Assembly (NCBI GenBank): GCA_016742275.1
Contig: JACVCD010000002.1
Coordinates: 186,001-250,000 of the forward strand
Length of the DNA stretch: 64,000 bases
DNA from: Gemmatimonadaceae bacterium
Lineage (GTDB): Bacteria; Gemmatimonadota; Gemmatimonadetes; Gemmatimonadales; Gemmatimonadaceae
Direction: 5' to 3'
Part shown: positions 25,400-33,965 of the stretch, piece after piece
How the letters are laid out: every line of letters begins with the position of its first letter
How positions within the stretch are numbered: position 1 is the stretch's first letter
Program-made: the position numbers and the translations under genes
Notes under the pieces: model-generated
The model's input: only the letters and a program-made list of their open reading frames with translations
The model's database searches: none
What the model was told of the DNA's origin: nothing

Positions 25400-27492
25400 C
25401 AGCGATTCCCCAGTGCCTCAGCGGCACGACGACGCACCACCGGGTCAGTGGATGTCAGCGCACCGCGCAGCGCTGTGCGTGCTTCTGTGCTTCGCAGTTC
25501 GGCCAGTGTTTCCACGGCCTGTTCGCGCACATGCCCGTCGCTATCCTCGAGCATTTTCTGAATGAGACTCACGTCTGCGAGCGATGGCTGTTCTTTCACA
25601 TACTCGAGAGCCGCGCGCCGCACGTCGGCCACCCCATCGGTCAAGAGTGCAGTCACCTCGCGTGCTGGCAACACGGCCTTGATTTCGCACAGCGACTCGA
25701 GCGCAGCCGTGCGCACTTCCGGAGACGTGTCGCCGAGCAGATTCTGAAGCGCCGATGCTGCGGAACGATCACCAATCTCCCCAAGCAATTCGGCCGCCTT
25801 GGCTCGAACGGCTGGACGACTGTCCTGTATGAACGGCGTGATCTGATTCGCGTCGAGTTCGTCGGCGAATTCGCTGAGCGCCTCAATGGCCTGGTGCCGT
25901 ACTTCTGGCACGGCATCACGCAGCGCACGTGTCAGTGCAGGTACGGCACGCGCATCGCCGATGTTACCGAGCGCTTCGCAAACAGCCTGGCGCACTTCCT
26001 TGTTGGCATCGCCAATAATCGCCATCAGTGCTGGAACGGCCGTCTTGCTTTCGAGATTGCCGAGCGCGTTGGCTGCCGCGCGACGTACACTGGCGTCAGA
26101 GTCTCTGAGGCGATCGATCAACGCCGCGATGACGGCCGGATCTTCGACAAGAGATTGCTTGCCCTGGTGGTCGGCAGGTTTGCGATTCTCCTGCAGGGCA
26201 AGGTTCACCAGTGCTTTCGCCTTTGCCGCCTCGAGACGTTCACGTGAAGTATCGGTGGCGCCACTCTGCGGTGTCGGCAGGTTCTCGCCATCCGTATCGA
26301 CGGGCTGCTGGAGTCGATTCTCCGATACCGGATTGCCGAGCAGCGGTGTCTCTGCGGATGATTGAATTAGCGCATTACTGGTGCGTACGGCCGGTGCCGC
26401 CGCCACCACTGTTGCCAGCATCACGGTGCCCGCGCCAATGGTCAGTGCACGGGAGAGCGGGGAACCGGTACGCTTGCCTTCGATAAGTCGCGCGATGCGT
26501 GTCACCAGTAGCGAGCGCTGTTCGGCCATACCGGCAACCGGCACACCAAGTGGCGAAGCTTCGATCCACTCGGCTACGCGCGCCAGGCAATGCGCGAGTG
26601 GAAGTCCGTTGCCAGTGCGCTCGGCAGCCCAGTCATCGCACAGGAACTCGGCGTTGCGCTGGATTTCGCGACGTGCCAGACGATTGAGCGGCTGGAAGAA
26701 AAACACACGCTCCATGATCGACGCCATGTCGAGCCACACGGGATCGCGGCGCGCGAGGTGTGCCAACTCATGCGCGAGCAATCCGCGCTGTTCGTCCGTG
26801 GTGAGTTCTGTAAGAGCGGCTTCTGGCACACAGATCTCACGAAGACCGAGGGCCACCGGACTCGAGATGGTATTCACCGATGTCAGAGCCACATGCGAGC
26901 GGAAGCCCACTGTGCGGCACAATGCATCGAGCATTGCCGGCAGTGCACCATCGGTGATGTGCTGACGGTTGGCGAGTCGCCCAACCAGCATGAGACGACG
27001 CGCTGTGTACGTGAGTGCCAGCATGAGGGCGATGAATGCCCAGCCGATCACAAGAAAGCGCTCGATCATCACGCGCGAAATGAATGGTGCAGATACATCC
27101 TCTGCATTCGCAGCAACAGAAGGCGCTACCAGATCAGACGAGGGCGTGATCGCGGATCCCGGCGTCGCGGGGCCGTCCGACACACTGGTGGCGTGATCAT
27201 CAATTGCTGCTGCGGGGTGGCCGATATCGCTATTGACTGCTTCAATCGATGGATCGCTCACCACGCTGCTCACGGATTGCAGCGCAAAGGAGCCCGACGG
27301 GCGCACATCCAAGGCGAGTTGCACGGACGATGTCACCAGCCCGCCAATCAACGCGACCTTCCAGATGAAGTCGACTGTGTGAATGGACAGCCGTGTGAAT
27401 CGGGAAACCAGCCACGCCGCGCTGAGCAGCACGGTGCTGTGAATGGCGTACGTCAGCAACCAGGCAAGCGCCATCTTGGTGATCGTTTCCAT
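25399..27492 (-). CDS. BlaR1-like M56 metalloprotease with C-terminal HEAT-repeat array
   Basis: A 697-residue membrane protein. Two helices (about 8-30 and 40-62), an outside loop of about 75 residues, a third helix (141-165), then the cytoplasmic zinc protease with HELAH (H241, E242, H245) and the downstream glutamate in RNAEFLCDDWA (E283 region), and a fourth helix (about 350-368). This is the BlaR1/MecR1 layout. After helix four BlaR1 has a penicillin-binding sensor domain; here about residues 430-697 are eight or so HEAT repeats (VRRAAANALGNLE, VRQAVCEALGNIG, VRTAALESLCEIK). Known family members cleave the BlaI-type repressor after sensing. The start overlaps the blaI-like stop as TAATG. 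Confidence 0.93.
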   Translation of the reverse strand: METITKMALAWLLTYAIHSTVLLSAAWLVSRFTRLSIHTVDFIWKVALIGGLVTSSVQLALDVRPSGSFALQSVSSVVSDPSIEAVNSDIGHPAAAIDDHATSVSDGPATPGSAITPSSDLVAPSVAANAEDVSAPFISRVMIERFLVIGWAFIALMLALTYTARRLMLVGRLANRQHITDGALPAMLDALCRTVGFRSHVALTSVNTISSPVALGLREICVPEAALTELTTDEQRGLLAHELAHLARRDPVWLDMASIMERVFFFQPLNRLARREIQRNAEFLCDDWAAERTGNGLPLAHCLARVAEWIEASPLGVPVAGMAEQRSLLVTRIARLIEGKRTGSPLSRALTIGAGTVMLATVVAAAPAVRTSNALIQSSAETPLLGNPVSENRLQQPVDTDGENLPTPQSGATDTSRERLEAAKAKALVNLALQENRKPADHQGKQSLVEDPAVIAALIDRLRDSDASVRRAAANALGNLESKTAVPALMAIIGDANKEVRQAVCEALGNIGDARAVPALTRALRDAVPEVRHQAIEALSEFADELDANQITPFIQDSRPAVRAKAAELLGEIGDRSAASALQNLLGDTSPEVRTAALESLCEIKAVLPAREVTALLTDGVADVRRAALEYVKEQPSLADVSLIQKMLEDSDGHVREQAVETLAELRSTEARTALRGALTSTDPVVRRRAAEALGNR

Positions 27493-27884
27493 TACTTGGG
27501 TTCCTCAGTGGACTTGGACGCCTTGTCGAGCATGGCGCGAATGCGCTGGCGATCACCAGGACTCATGTCCTGTGCGCTCAGCAGATGACTCACGAGGGCG
27601 GGCACGTCGCCTTCAAAGAGGCGGGCCGTCAATTCACTCACCATGGAGTGGCGCGCGGCGTCTTCGGAGACGACGGCGCGATACACGAATTGCCGCGCAC
27701 TGGTGCGATGCGCGACGGCGCCCCGCTTCTCGAGGCGCGACAGCATGGTCGCCAGGGTGGTCTGGGCGAGGCCCCGCTCATCATGCAGGGCCTCCCAAAT
27801 CTCGACCACGGTGGCTTCCCCGCGTTCCCAAAGAACGCGGAGAATGGAAAGTTGGAGGGCAGTAAAGCTGTGCTGCTCGGACAT
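27492..27884 (-). CDS. BlaI/MecI/CopY family repressor
   Basis: A 130-residue winged-helix repressor. The DNA-binding half reads LTALQLSILRVLWERG-like at the start (FTALQLSILRVLWERGEA) and continues with GLAQTTLATMLSRLEKRG; the C-terminal half is the dimerisation and cleavage region (ARLFEGDVPALVSHLLS). BlaI-type repressors bind TACAnnTGTA dyads and are inactivated by cleavage through the partner M56 protease, which is the next gene. Two such dyads lie 17-46 bases before its start. Confidence 0.95.
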   Translation of the reverse strand: MSEQHSFTALQLSILRVLWERGEATVVEIWEALHDERGLAQTTLATMLSRLEKRGAVAHRTSARQFVYRAVVSEDAARHSMVSELTARLFEGDVPALVSHLLSAQDMSPGDRQRIRAMLDKASKSTEEPK

Positions 27885-27900
27885 GGAAGGCTCCAGTTGG

Positions 27901-27927
27901 AACTACACGTGTAGTTTTACATGTGTA
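27901..27927. promoter_or_regulatory. Two tandem BlaI-type operators (TACAnnTGTA)
   Basis: A perfect 16-bp palindrome (aactacacgtgtagtt, 27901-27916) contains TACACGTGTA. One base further a second core, TACATGTGTA, occupies 27918-27927. Both fit the TACAnnTGTA core of known BlaI/MecI sites. They overlap the -10, the start point region and part of the spacer of the promoter below, as expected for repression. Confidence 0.85.
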
Positions 27928-27942
27928 GTTGAAAACTGTCAA
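27914..27942 (-). promoter_or_regulatory. Sigma-70 type promoter of the BlaI operon
   Basis: On the minus strand TTGACA (27937-27942, perfect consensus -35) is separated by 17 bases from TAAAAC (27914-27919, -10). It lies 30 bases upstream of the repressor gene, and both operators overlap it. Confidence 0.75.
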
Positions 27943-28000
27943 GAGCGCATTTCCAAGTCGGATGCCGTCCGGAGGGTCTGGGTTTACACGGCCGGCATTC

Positions 28001-31000
28001 CTACTTCACCCGTTCGGCGGTGAAGGTGGCCGTGATCGTCCAGCGCTTCGTTTCGGGGCGAGGCAGGACTTCGAGTGAATGGTCGAAGTCGCGACTGATC
28101 ACCGTGATGGTGCCGGTGGCGGTCGTTGGACCGAACGTGACGGTGATCTGCCGAGTTTCAAATGGGAACCAGAGTGTCAGTCCGTTGCCCTTGAAGGTGC
28201 TGAACTGCCAACTCCAGAATGTGGAAGACAGGGAGCCGCTCGTGACGGTGCCGGAGAAGTTGTAGCTCTCATTGAGCCCGGCGACGTCGGCGTCGCGGAA
28301 GGGCATGGCGGGGTTCGTGAACCAGTTCGCGCGAACTTGCGGCAGGCTGCTCGAATTGAGCGTGGTGCCGAATGGAGGCACGTCGAGGTATCGCAGCACG
28401 TTTGCTGCCGTGAGCGGCTGATCGGTATCGACGAAGTAGATACCGCGCCGCTTGAGTGTGGCGCTCCGTCCATTGGTGCCGAAGGTGGAGTCGCGCTCCA
28501 AGAAGAGCAGACCACCCTGTTTGATGCCGGCGGCAATCTGTGGCCACAACTCTTCAGGTCTGGTGAAGTGCTGCGTGCTCCCGATGGACGGATTGTTGAG
28601 CCACGGATTCGGTCCCGACTTGTCGATCTGCACGTTGAACGAGGTGAATCGCCACGTCGGAGGAATTTCACCAATCGTGTATTCCTGTTCGTCGACTCTT
28701 CCAATCGGTACAGCGATGCCATCCGCTTCCACCATGTTCACATAGGCGCTGACTTTGACAGTTCCCGCCTGCGTGAACGTGCGCGTGATGGTGAGCTCCG
28801 GCCCATCGGGATCTGCATTGACGCCACCACCGGAGATGCCCCATTCGATATTGCGATCCTTGATCGATGACAGATCAAACCCGACAGCCGAGAGCGTGAA
28901 TGTCACCGGCACACCGCGAGTGAGAAGGCCCGCTGCAGGAGAAATCACGAGATTGAGTCGGGTGAGACGAATGGCAGATACGCGCGCTACCAGCACACCT
29001 CTCGCGTCTTTCACCGATACGGTGAAGTTGGTGACACCCGGCTTCTTGGGTGTGAATTCGAATGTCAGACCCGTTGTCGTGACGTCTTCCGCACCATCAT
29101 CCGTATGCCAAGTGTAGGTCACACCCGGACCCGCCAGCGCACCGGGTTTGATGCGCCACGTCTCCTTCGTGGCCAGCATTGCGTGTTCCGTAGTCGGCTT
29201 CTCGATTTCGACGGGACTGTAGATCACCGTGAAGGGAATGGCATCGACTTGCGATGAGCGAGCAGGCACTACATCGCTGTTCGCCTCGAGCTCCGCGTAG
29301 TAGCGCGTGGTGCCTGGCTCATTCTCCGTAGCATTTCGCGCGATGTTCGACTGACCCTCGCCATCCCACAGATTGAGAAACTGCTCGTCGGCTGTGGCGC
29401 CGGTCGTCTTGCTCTTGCATCCGGGGCAGATGTGACGGAGCAACAACACCTTGCCGGTCGTGCGCACCGTATCGGTAAGACGCTCCCAGCTATCGGTCAA
29501 CTCATTGAAGCGCTCCACCCGATAGCTCGCTGGATACAACTCGTTACCCGCACGCTTCTGCGTGAATTCGTTCCACCGCTTCGACACATCAGCCATTGGC
29601 AATTCGGCGGAAACGGCGAGTGCGTAGGCTTTGGTGAATGTGATCTGCGGACCCTTTACACTGGTCGACAAGGCGAGTGGCGCCAGCGTGCCACCATCAA
29701 AGCGCATAGTGCGCGCAGCCTTGGGGAAATTGGGATCGACGAACGTGACCGTTGTGACCGCGGTCGCTGGATCATACGTTGCGGCTGTGGCGATCACCGC
29801 ATGACCCGCATCAGCGGCGATCAAACCAATAAGGACCGGCTGCTTGAGCAACTTGAGGGTGAGTACAATCCATTGCGGTGTGAGTTCTTCGAGTTTGGTA
29901 CCGCGTTGCGCGGCCGTCGCAATGAGTTTGTCGACCTGGTCTCCATGCTTGCGGAAATAGCGCGAGTAGTCCGCCTGCACCGCGCTGGCGTATCGCTCGC
30001 CCTGCACATTGTCGAGCAGATCGGTGAGGGACTTGTCGTAGCGATGGTACAGCGACGGCGCGCCATTGCGCTTCACGAAGTACCAGTAGTGCAAGGCCGT
30101 GATACTCATGCCTTCGCAACTGCCGTTCGGTGATGCGAAGTGTCCCTTGTTCTCGAATTCCCAGTTATCGCGTCCCGCTGCAAAATCCGAAGTGTGGGTT
30201 CCCGCCAATTGCGCGCGTGGTGTTTTCACCCACACGACTTTGACCGATCCGAAATCACGGATGCTGGCGCGCGAGGAAGTGGATGCGGCGCGCATGGCAC
30301 TCACTGTCGGATCCATGCCGGGAAGTGCCAGCAGATCGCGCGAAAAGTGCCGTGTGGCAAACGCCAGACGTCCCGCGCTGCGCTCGACAATCGGGATGGG
30401 TTCCAGATAGCCCGTTGCGGCATCGAAGTAGAATGGCGCAATGGCGTCATTCGATTCGGCCGTCGTAGGAATCGACATCGACAACATGCTGTCCGCGTAG
30501 GCGACGCCGTTGTCGATCGTGATGGTGGGGCCGACCTGCGAGAATCCCTGAGCCAGTGTGGGTCGCGCCACGGAATCGGCAGTGATGGTCCAGGTGGTGG
30601 CGCTGCTGTATGAGCCGGCGGGTACCGTCACGCTCATCCCGTCGAGCGGATCACCCGCTTTGCGATAGGTGATCGTGCCACCACTGCTCGACAGCACCGT
30701 GCGATCAATGAGCGTTCGCACCGCCGGACTAACGGCGATACTGCGGAATCGCACAACGGGCAATGAAGCCACTCTGGCCACGACGACGTTGTTGCCAACG
30801 GCGCCCAACGTCCACATGCCACTCGTTGCCACACCGTCCGTGTTGGTCACGGCACCGGCGCCGCTGAGGGTGCCGCCGCCCGAATCCACACTGAACTCGA
30901 CCGATACGCCGCTGAGCGGGGTGCCGGCGCTATTCCGGACCAGCACCGTGAGCGCATTCGGGAGACGTGTACCGGCTTCACCGGACTGCCCGTCGCCAGC

Positions 31001-31216
31001 CACAATCGCCAGCGAAGCCGGAGTGGTCGATGCCGGCGGGGTTGGCGGGTTGGGCGCCGGGGGATTCGGCGTGGTCGGTGTCCCAGTGGTGGGACTATCG
31101 CCGCTGCCGCCGCAGGCGCTGACCAAACCAGTGGCCAAACCGGCGACCAGGGTCCATTTCAGGAGAGCGGCACGACACGATATGCGGCGCGGTGTACGAA
31201 TCGAACGAACGGGCAT
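28001..31216 (-). CDS. Large lipoprotein with Ig-like domains and a papain-like cysteine peptidase region
   Basis: A 1071-residue lipoprotein. With the ATG read from 31216 the signal ends in LATGLVSAC, followed by a Pro/Thr-rich linker. A Big1-like Ig domain follows (VRNSAGTPLSGVSVEFSVD; TNTDGVATSGMWTLG). In the middle, NGSCEGMSITAL (C367), ADAGHAVIATAA (H472) and TFVDPNFP (D494-N496) occur in the order and context of a papain-like cysteine peptidase or transglutaminase-like fold. Later parts include PKD/Ig-like strands (TYTWHTDDGAE; FEFTPKKPGVTNFTVSV) and a C-terminal beta domain. Function is unknown; a surface protease or autoprocessing adhesin is plausible. Transcribed leftward, toward the BlaI operon, whose promoter lies 60-90 bases beyond its stop. 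Confidence 0.85.
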   Translation of the reverse strand: MPVRSIRTPRRISCRAALLKWTLVAGLATGLVSACGGSGDSPTTGTPTTPNPPAPNPPTPPASTTPASLAIVAGDGQSGEAGTRLPNALTVLVRNSAGTPLSGVSVEFSVDSGGGTLSGAGAVTNTDGVATSGMWTLGAVGNNVVVARVASLPVVRFRSIAVSPAVRTLIDRTVLSSSGGTITYRKAGDPLDGMSVTVPAGSYSSATTWTITADSVARPTLAQGFSQVGPTITIDNGVAYADSMLSMSIPTTAESNDAIAPFYFDAATGYLEPIPIVERSAGRLAFATRHFSRDLLALPGMDPTVSAMRAASTSSRASIRDFGSVKVVWVKTPRAQLAGTHTSDFAAGRDNWEFENKGHFASPNGSCEGMSITALHYWYFVKRNGAPSLYHRYDKSLTDLLDNVQGERYASAVQADYSRYFRKHGDQVDKLIATAAQRGTKLEELTPQWIVLTLKLLKQPVLIGLIAADAGHAVIATAATYDPATAVTTVTFVDPNFPKAARTMRFDGGTLAPLALSTSVKGPQITFTKAYALAVSAELPMADVSKRWNEFTQKRAGNELYPASYRVERFNELTDSWERLTDTVRTTGKVLLLRHICPGCKSKTTGATADEQFLNLWDGEGQSNIARNATENEPGTTRYYAELEANSDVVPARSSQVDAIPFTVIYSPVEIEKPTTEHAMLATKETWRIKPGALAGPGVTYTWHTDDGAEDVTTTGLTFEFTPKKPGVTNFTVSVKDARGVLVARVSAIRLTRLNLVISPAAGLLTRGVPVTFTLSAVGFDLSSIKDRNIEWGISGGGVNADPDGPELTITRTFTQAGTVKVSAYVNMVEADGIAVPIGRVDEQEYTIGEIPPTWRFTSFNVQIDKSGPNPWLNNPSIGSTQHFTRPEELWPQIAAGIKQGGLLFLERDSTFGTNGRSATLKRRGIYFVDTDQPLTAANVLRYLDVPPFGTTLNSSSLPQVRANWFTNPAMPFRDADVAGLNESYNFSGTVTSGSLSSTFWSWQFSTFKGNGLTLWFPFETRQITVTFGPTTATGTITVISRDFDHSLEVLPRPETKRWTITATFTAERVK

Positions 31217-31311
31217 GAGCGGGCGTCGGTGAGGGATATCCGACACGCGCAGGCACCGAACAGATCTTATCATTCCTGCTATCCACCCAGACTTCACGCC
31301 TGGCTGAGTCT

Positions 31312-32067
31312 ATGTCACGACCGTTGGGACGCCCATTTCTGACCGCGCAGTGGCTTGACCTGCTCATGCTCAACTATGAGGTCGAGCCGGCATTGCTCAT
31401 GCCGCATGTGCCCAGGGGTACGACGCTGGACTTCTGGGAGGGGCGTGCACTGGTGAGTCTGGTGGGGTTTCGTTTCGTCGACACACGGGTGCTGGGCATT
31501 CCCGTGCCCTGGCATCGCACATTCGAAGAAGTGAATCTCCGCTTCTATGTGCAGCGACAGGAGGGCGAGGAAACCCGCCGCGGTGTGGTGTTCATTCGTG
31601 AGCTGGTACCGCGGCGTGCCATCGCCTGGGTGGCGCGAACACTCTACAACGAGGCGTATCGTGGACTGCCCATGCGGCATACCGTTGGTGCGCCGCCGGC
31701 CAGTCGTACGGTGTCGTATGAATGGCGCGAGCGTGGGACCTGGGTGGGATTCGGTGCGCGCACCGATGGTGCGCCCAATAGCGTGATGGTGGGATCGGAA
31801 GCGGAATTCATCACCGAGCACTACTGGGGCTATACGCGTCAGCGTGATGGAAGCACAGTGGAGTATCGCGTCGACCACCCGCGCTGGCGGGTCTGGGACG
31901 CCACCGATGCGCACATTCTGGGGGATCTGTCCACGACATACGGTTCGGAGTTCGCAGCGCTGTTGCACGGCGCGCCGCGCACGGCATTTGTTGCCCAGGG
32001 TTCGGATATCATCGTGTATCCTCCGCGACATCTCGCGGATTCCTCCACCCAATCTGTGCATGCGTGA
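31312..32067 (+). CDS. DUF2071 (YqjF-like) protein
   Basis: A 251-residue protein. The DUF2071 features are clear: FLTAQWLDLLMLNYEVEP at the start, VPRGTTLDFWEGRALVSLVG, then EEVNLRFYVQR and RGVVFIRELVPR. These proteins adopt an acetoacetate-decarboxylase-like barrel; their reaction is unknown. No signal peptide. The 3' end overlaps the start of the fluoride channel gene by 8 bases, so both are on one message. Confidence 0.92.
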   Translation: MSRPLGRPFLTAQWLDLLMLNYEVEPALLMPHVPRGTTLDFWEGRALVSLVGFRFVDTRVLGIPVPWHRTFEEVNLRFYVQRQEGEETRRGVVFIRELVPRRAIAWVARTLYNEAYRGLPMRHTVGAPPASRTVSYEWRERGTWVGFGARTDGAPNSVMVGSEAEFITEHYWGYTRQRDGSTVEYRVDHPRWRVWDATDAHILGDLSTTYGSEFAALLHGAPRTAFVAQGSDIIVYPPRHLADSSTQSVHA

Positions 32068-32437
32068 CGTGCTGCTCGTAGGATGCGGCGGATTCCTCGG
32101 TGCCGTGATGCGCTACGGCATGTCGTTGATGATTGCACCCGTTGGTGCCGTGCGATTCCCGATGGCCACACTCGTGGTGAATGTGACCGGTTCACTGGTA
32201 ATCGGGTTTGTAGCTGGCTGGGGTGAGCGGACCGATCTGCTCTCACCAGCCATGCGACTCCTGCTCATGACCGGTATACTGGGTGGGTACACAACATTTT
32301 CCGCCTTTGCGCTGGAGTCTCAAACACTTCTTCGCAATCAGGCGGTGGCCGGTGCCATTCTGAATGTGATGGCGCATGTGGTACTGGGGTTGCTCGCGGT
32401 AGTGGCAGGCCATCGACTCGCGAATCTGGGGGCGTAA
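32060..32437 (+). CDS. crcB: Fluoride ion channel CrcB/Fluc
   Basis: A 125-residue protein with four membrane helices that works as an antiparallel dimer exporting fluoride. All family signatures are present: GCGGFLGAVMRYG in helix 1, NVTGSLVIGF in helix 2, and GILGGYTTFSAFALE with the break and Phe-box residues in helix 3. The ATG at 32060 lies within the end of the DUF2071 gene. No fluoride riboswitch is recognisable before that gene. Confidence 0.95.
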   Translation: MRDVLLVGCGGFLGAVMRYGMSLMIAPVGAVRFPMATLVVNVTGSLVIGFVAGWGERTDLLSPAMRLLLMTGILGGYTTFSAFALESQTLLRNQAVAGAILNVMAHVVLGLLAVVAGHRLANLGA

Positions 32438-32439
32438 CG

Positions 32440-32718
32440 ATGCACATGTTTGACACGCTGCACATCGACAGGCGTCGAGGAGCAACCCTTGTTGTATCCG
32501 CAACAGTACTCGCGGTGCTGGTCCTGGTTCTGTACCGCCTGGCCGCTGCGCCAATTCATGGCGTGAGCAGCATCGAGGATTGTGCGGACGCCTACGCCAA
32601 AGCGCGTACTCGCATGGACTCGGTGGCTGTGGATTTCACATCAATAGGCAACAGTAACAACCATCGTTGCGGCTATGAGCCGAGCCGCGTAGCGCAGGGC
32701 ACGAGTCCACTGCGCTAG
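32440..32718 (+). CDS. Small single-pass membrane protein, hypothetical
   Basis: A 92-residue protein starting 2 bases after crcB. One hydrophobic helix (about 16-36: LVVSATVLAVLVLVLYRLAA) follows a short basic N-terminus, so the rest, with two cysteines (EDCADAY; HRCGYEP), lies outside the cytoplasm and may be disulphide-linked. I recognise no family. Confidence 0.6.
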   Translation: MHMFDTLHIDRRRGATLVVSATVLAVLVLVLYRLAAAPIHGVSSIEDCADAYAKARTRMDSVAVDFTSIGNSNNHRCGYEPSRVAQGTSPLR

Positions 32719-32727
32719 CTCAGCGGG

Positions 32728-33000
32728 TTACCGGAGAAACCGCCTCGCGACCTGCTCCAGGCGATCATCTCCGGCCTTCTCCGCCTCGGCGAGCATGACT
32801 TCCACGTAGGGACGAAGCTGGGGCTCGCCCCAGTAGTAGCCGGTGGCGCGTTCGGCAAGTTGTGTTTCGCCGACACGCGCAGCTTCCAGCAACGCTCGCG
32901 CTGCGGCCCGATCAAAATCCGGATCGTCCCGTTCAGGCAAGTCGTAATTGCGACGCGGCATCTCGCCTTCCGCATCGTCCCGCAGAAACGCCATCGACAT
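32728..33000 (-). CDS. Small conserved-looking cytoplasmic protein
   Basis: A 90-residue acidic, helical protein of unknown function. Its start is supported by GAGGTGAG about 6 bases before the ATG at 33000. Sequence features are DLPERDDPDFDRAAARALLE, ATGYYWGEPQLRPYVEVML and a final DRLEQVARRFLR helix. It converges on the crcB-side small gene and lies 34 bases downstream of the exonuclease gene, with which it is probably cotranscribed. Confidence 0.68.
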   Translation of the reverse strand: MSMAFLRDDAEGEMPRRNYDLPERDDPDFDRAAARALLEAARVGETQLAERATGYYWGEPQLRPYVEVMLAEAEKAGDDRLEQVARRFLR

Positions 33001-33034
33001 CGGTACTCACCTCGTACAAACGAAACCGTGCGAA

Positions 33035-33832
33035 CTACTTGCCGAGCGTGATGCTGACTGGGCAATGATCGCTGCCCATCACATCGGCGTGAATATCCGC
33101 CGCTTTCACTGATTTCTGGAGTGCGGAGGATACCAGAACGTAATCAATTCTCCAGCCGACGTTCCGCGCGCGTGAGTTCGCGAAGTGACTCCACCAGGTG
33201 TAGTGCCCGTTGCCTTCACGGAAAATGCGCAGCGTATCCACGAAACCCGCATCGACAAACGCCTGGAATCCTGCGCGTTCCTCGTTGGTGAAGCCCTTCT
33301 TGCCGCGATTTGGCTTGGGATTGGCAAGGTCGAGTTCGGTGTGCGCGACGTTGAGATCGCCACAGAAAACAACTGGCTTCTTCTTCTCGAGCGCCTTGCA
33401 GTGATCGAGGAATGCAGGATCCCAGCTCTCCGAACGCAGCGGCAAGCGACTTAGATCGTCCTTGGCGTTTGGCGTGTAGACCGTGACCACATAGAACTTG
33501 TCGAATTCTGCCGTGATGACGCGGCCTTCGGTTTCGCTGTCCCGTCCGGCGTCGTCGACGAGTTGATAACGCTTGGAAATTGCCTTGGGAAATCCGTATG
33601 ACACCGACAGCGGCTCGGTACGACTGAAGATGGCCGTTCCCGAATAGCCCTTGGTGGTGGCTGAACTCCAATACTCGTGATAGTCCGGCAGGTCGATCTC
33701 CACCTGCTCACGCTCCGACTTGGTCTCCTGCAAGCAGAGAATGTCCGGCTTGTGCTCGGCCAGAAATGGCAGAAACAGACCTTTCTTGAGCACGGCGCGC
33801 AGGCCGTTCACGTTCCAGGAGTAAATCTTCAT
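33035..33832 (-). CDS. xthA: Exodeoxyribonuclease III (AP endonuclease)
   Basis: A 265-residue enzyme of base excision repair that cuts at abasic sites and trims 3' ends. All catalytic motifs of the EEP family are visible: WNVNGLRAVLKKG, LCLQETKS (metal-binding Glu), GYSGTAIFSR, VVFCGDLNVAHTELD (Asp/Asn), ARNVGWRIDYVLVS and the final GSDHCPVSI (Asp-His pair). The ATG at 33832 gives the canonical MKIYSWNVNG start; a longer frame to 33883 adds unconserved residues. Confidence 0.96.
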   Translation of the reverse strand: MKIYSWNVNGLRAVLKKGLFLPFLAEHKPDILCLQETKSEREQVEIDLPDYHEYWSSATTKGYSGTAIFSRTEPLSVSYGFPKAISKRYQLVDDAGRDSETEGRVITAEFDKFYVVTVYTPNAKDDLSRLPLRSESWDPAFLDHCKALEKKKPVVFCGDLNVAHTELDLANPKPNRGKKGFTNEERAGFQAFVDAGFVDTLRIFREGNGHYTWWSHFANSRARNVGWRIDYVLVSSALQKSVKAADIHADVMGSDHCPVSITLGK

Positions 33833-33965
33833 CGGAGGAGCAGAGTGATGTTCGGCGGATGGGGCGGCCAGGGCGTCAATCATTGCGGGTTGATCTTCGC
33901 GCTGTCAAATCTACGTCAGGACAAATTGTTGCGCGTCATTCATCACCGTTTGCACGGAGCGCCGT

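Noticed and set aside
26590-27588. Rightward frame of 332 codons opposite the M56 gene
   Set aside because: Antisense of a well recognised HELAH protease gene; Cys/His/Arg-rich and without motif.
31217-31311. Fluoride riboswitch ahead of the DUF2071-crcB unit
   Set aside because: The conserved pseudoknot pattern of the crcB riboswitch is not recognisable in this short leader.
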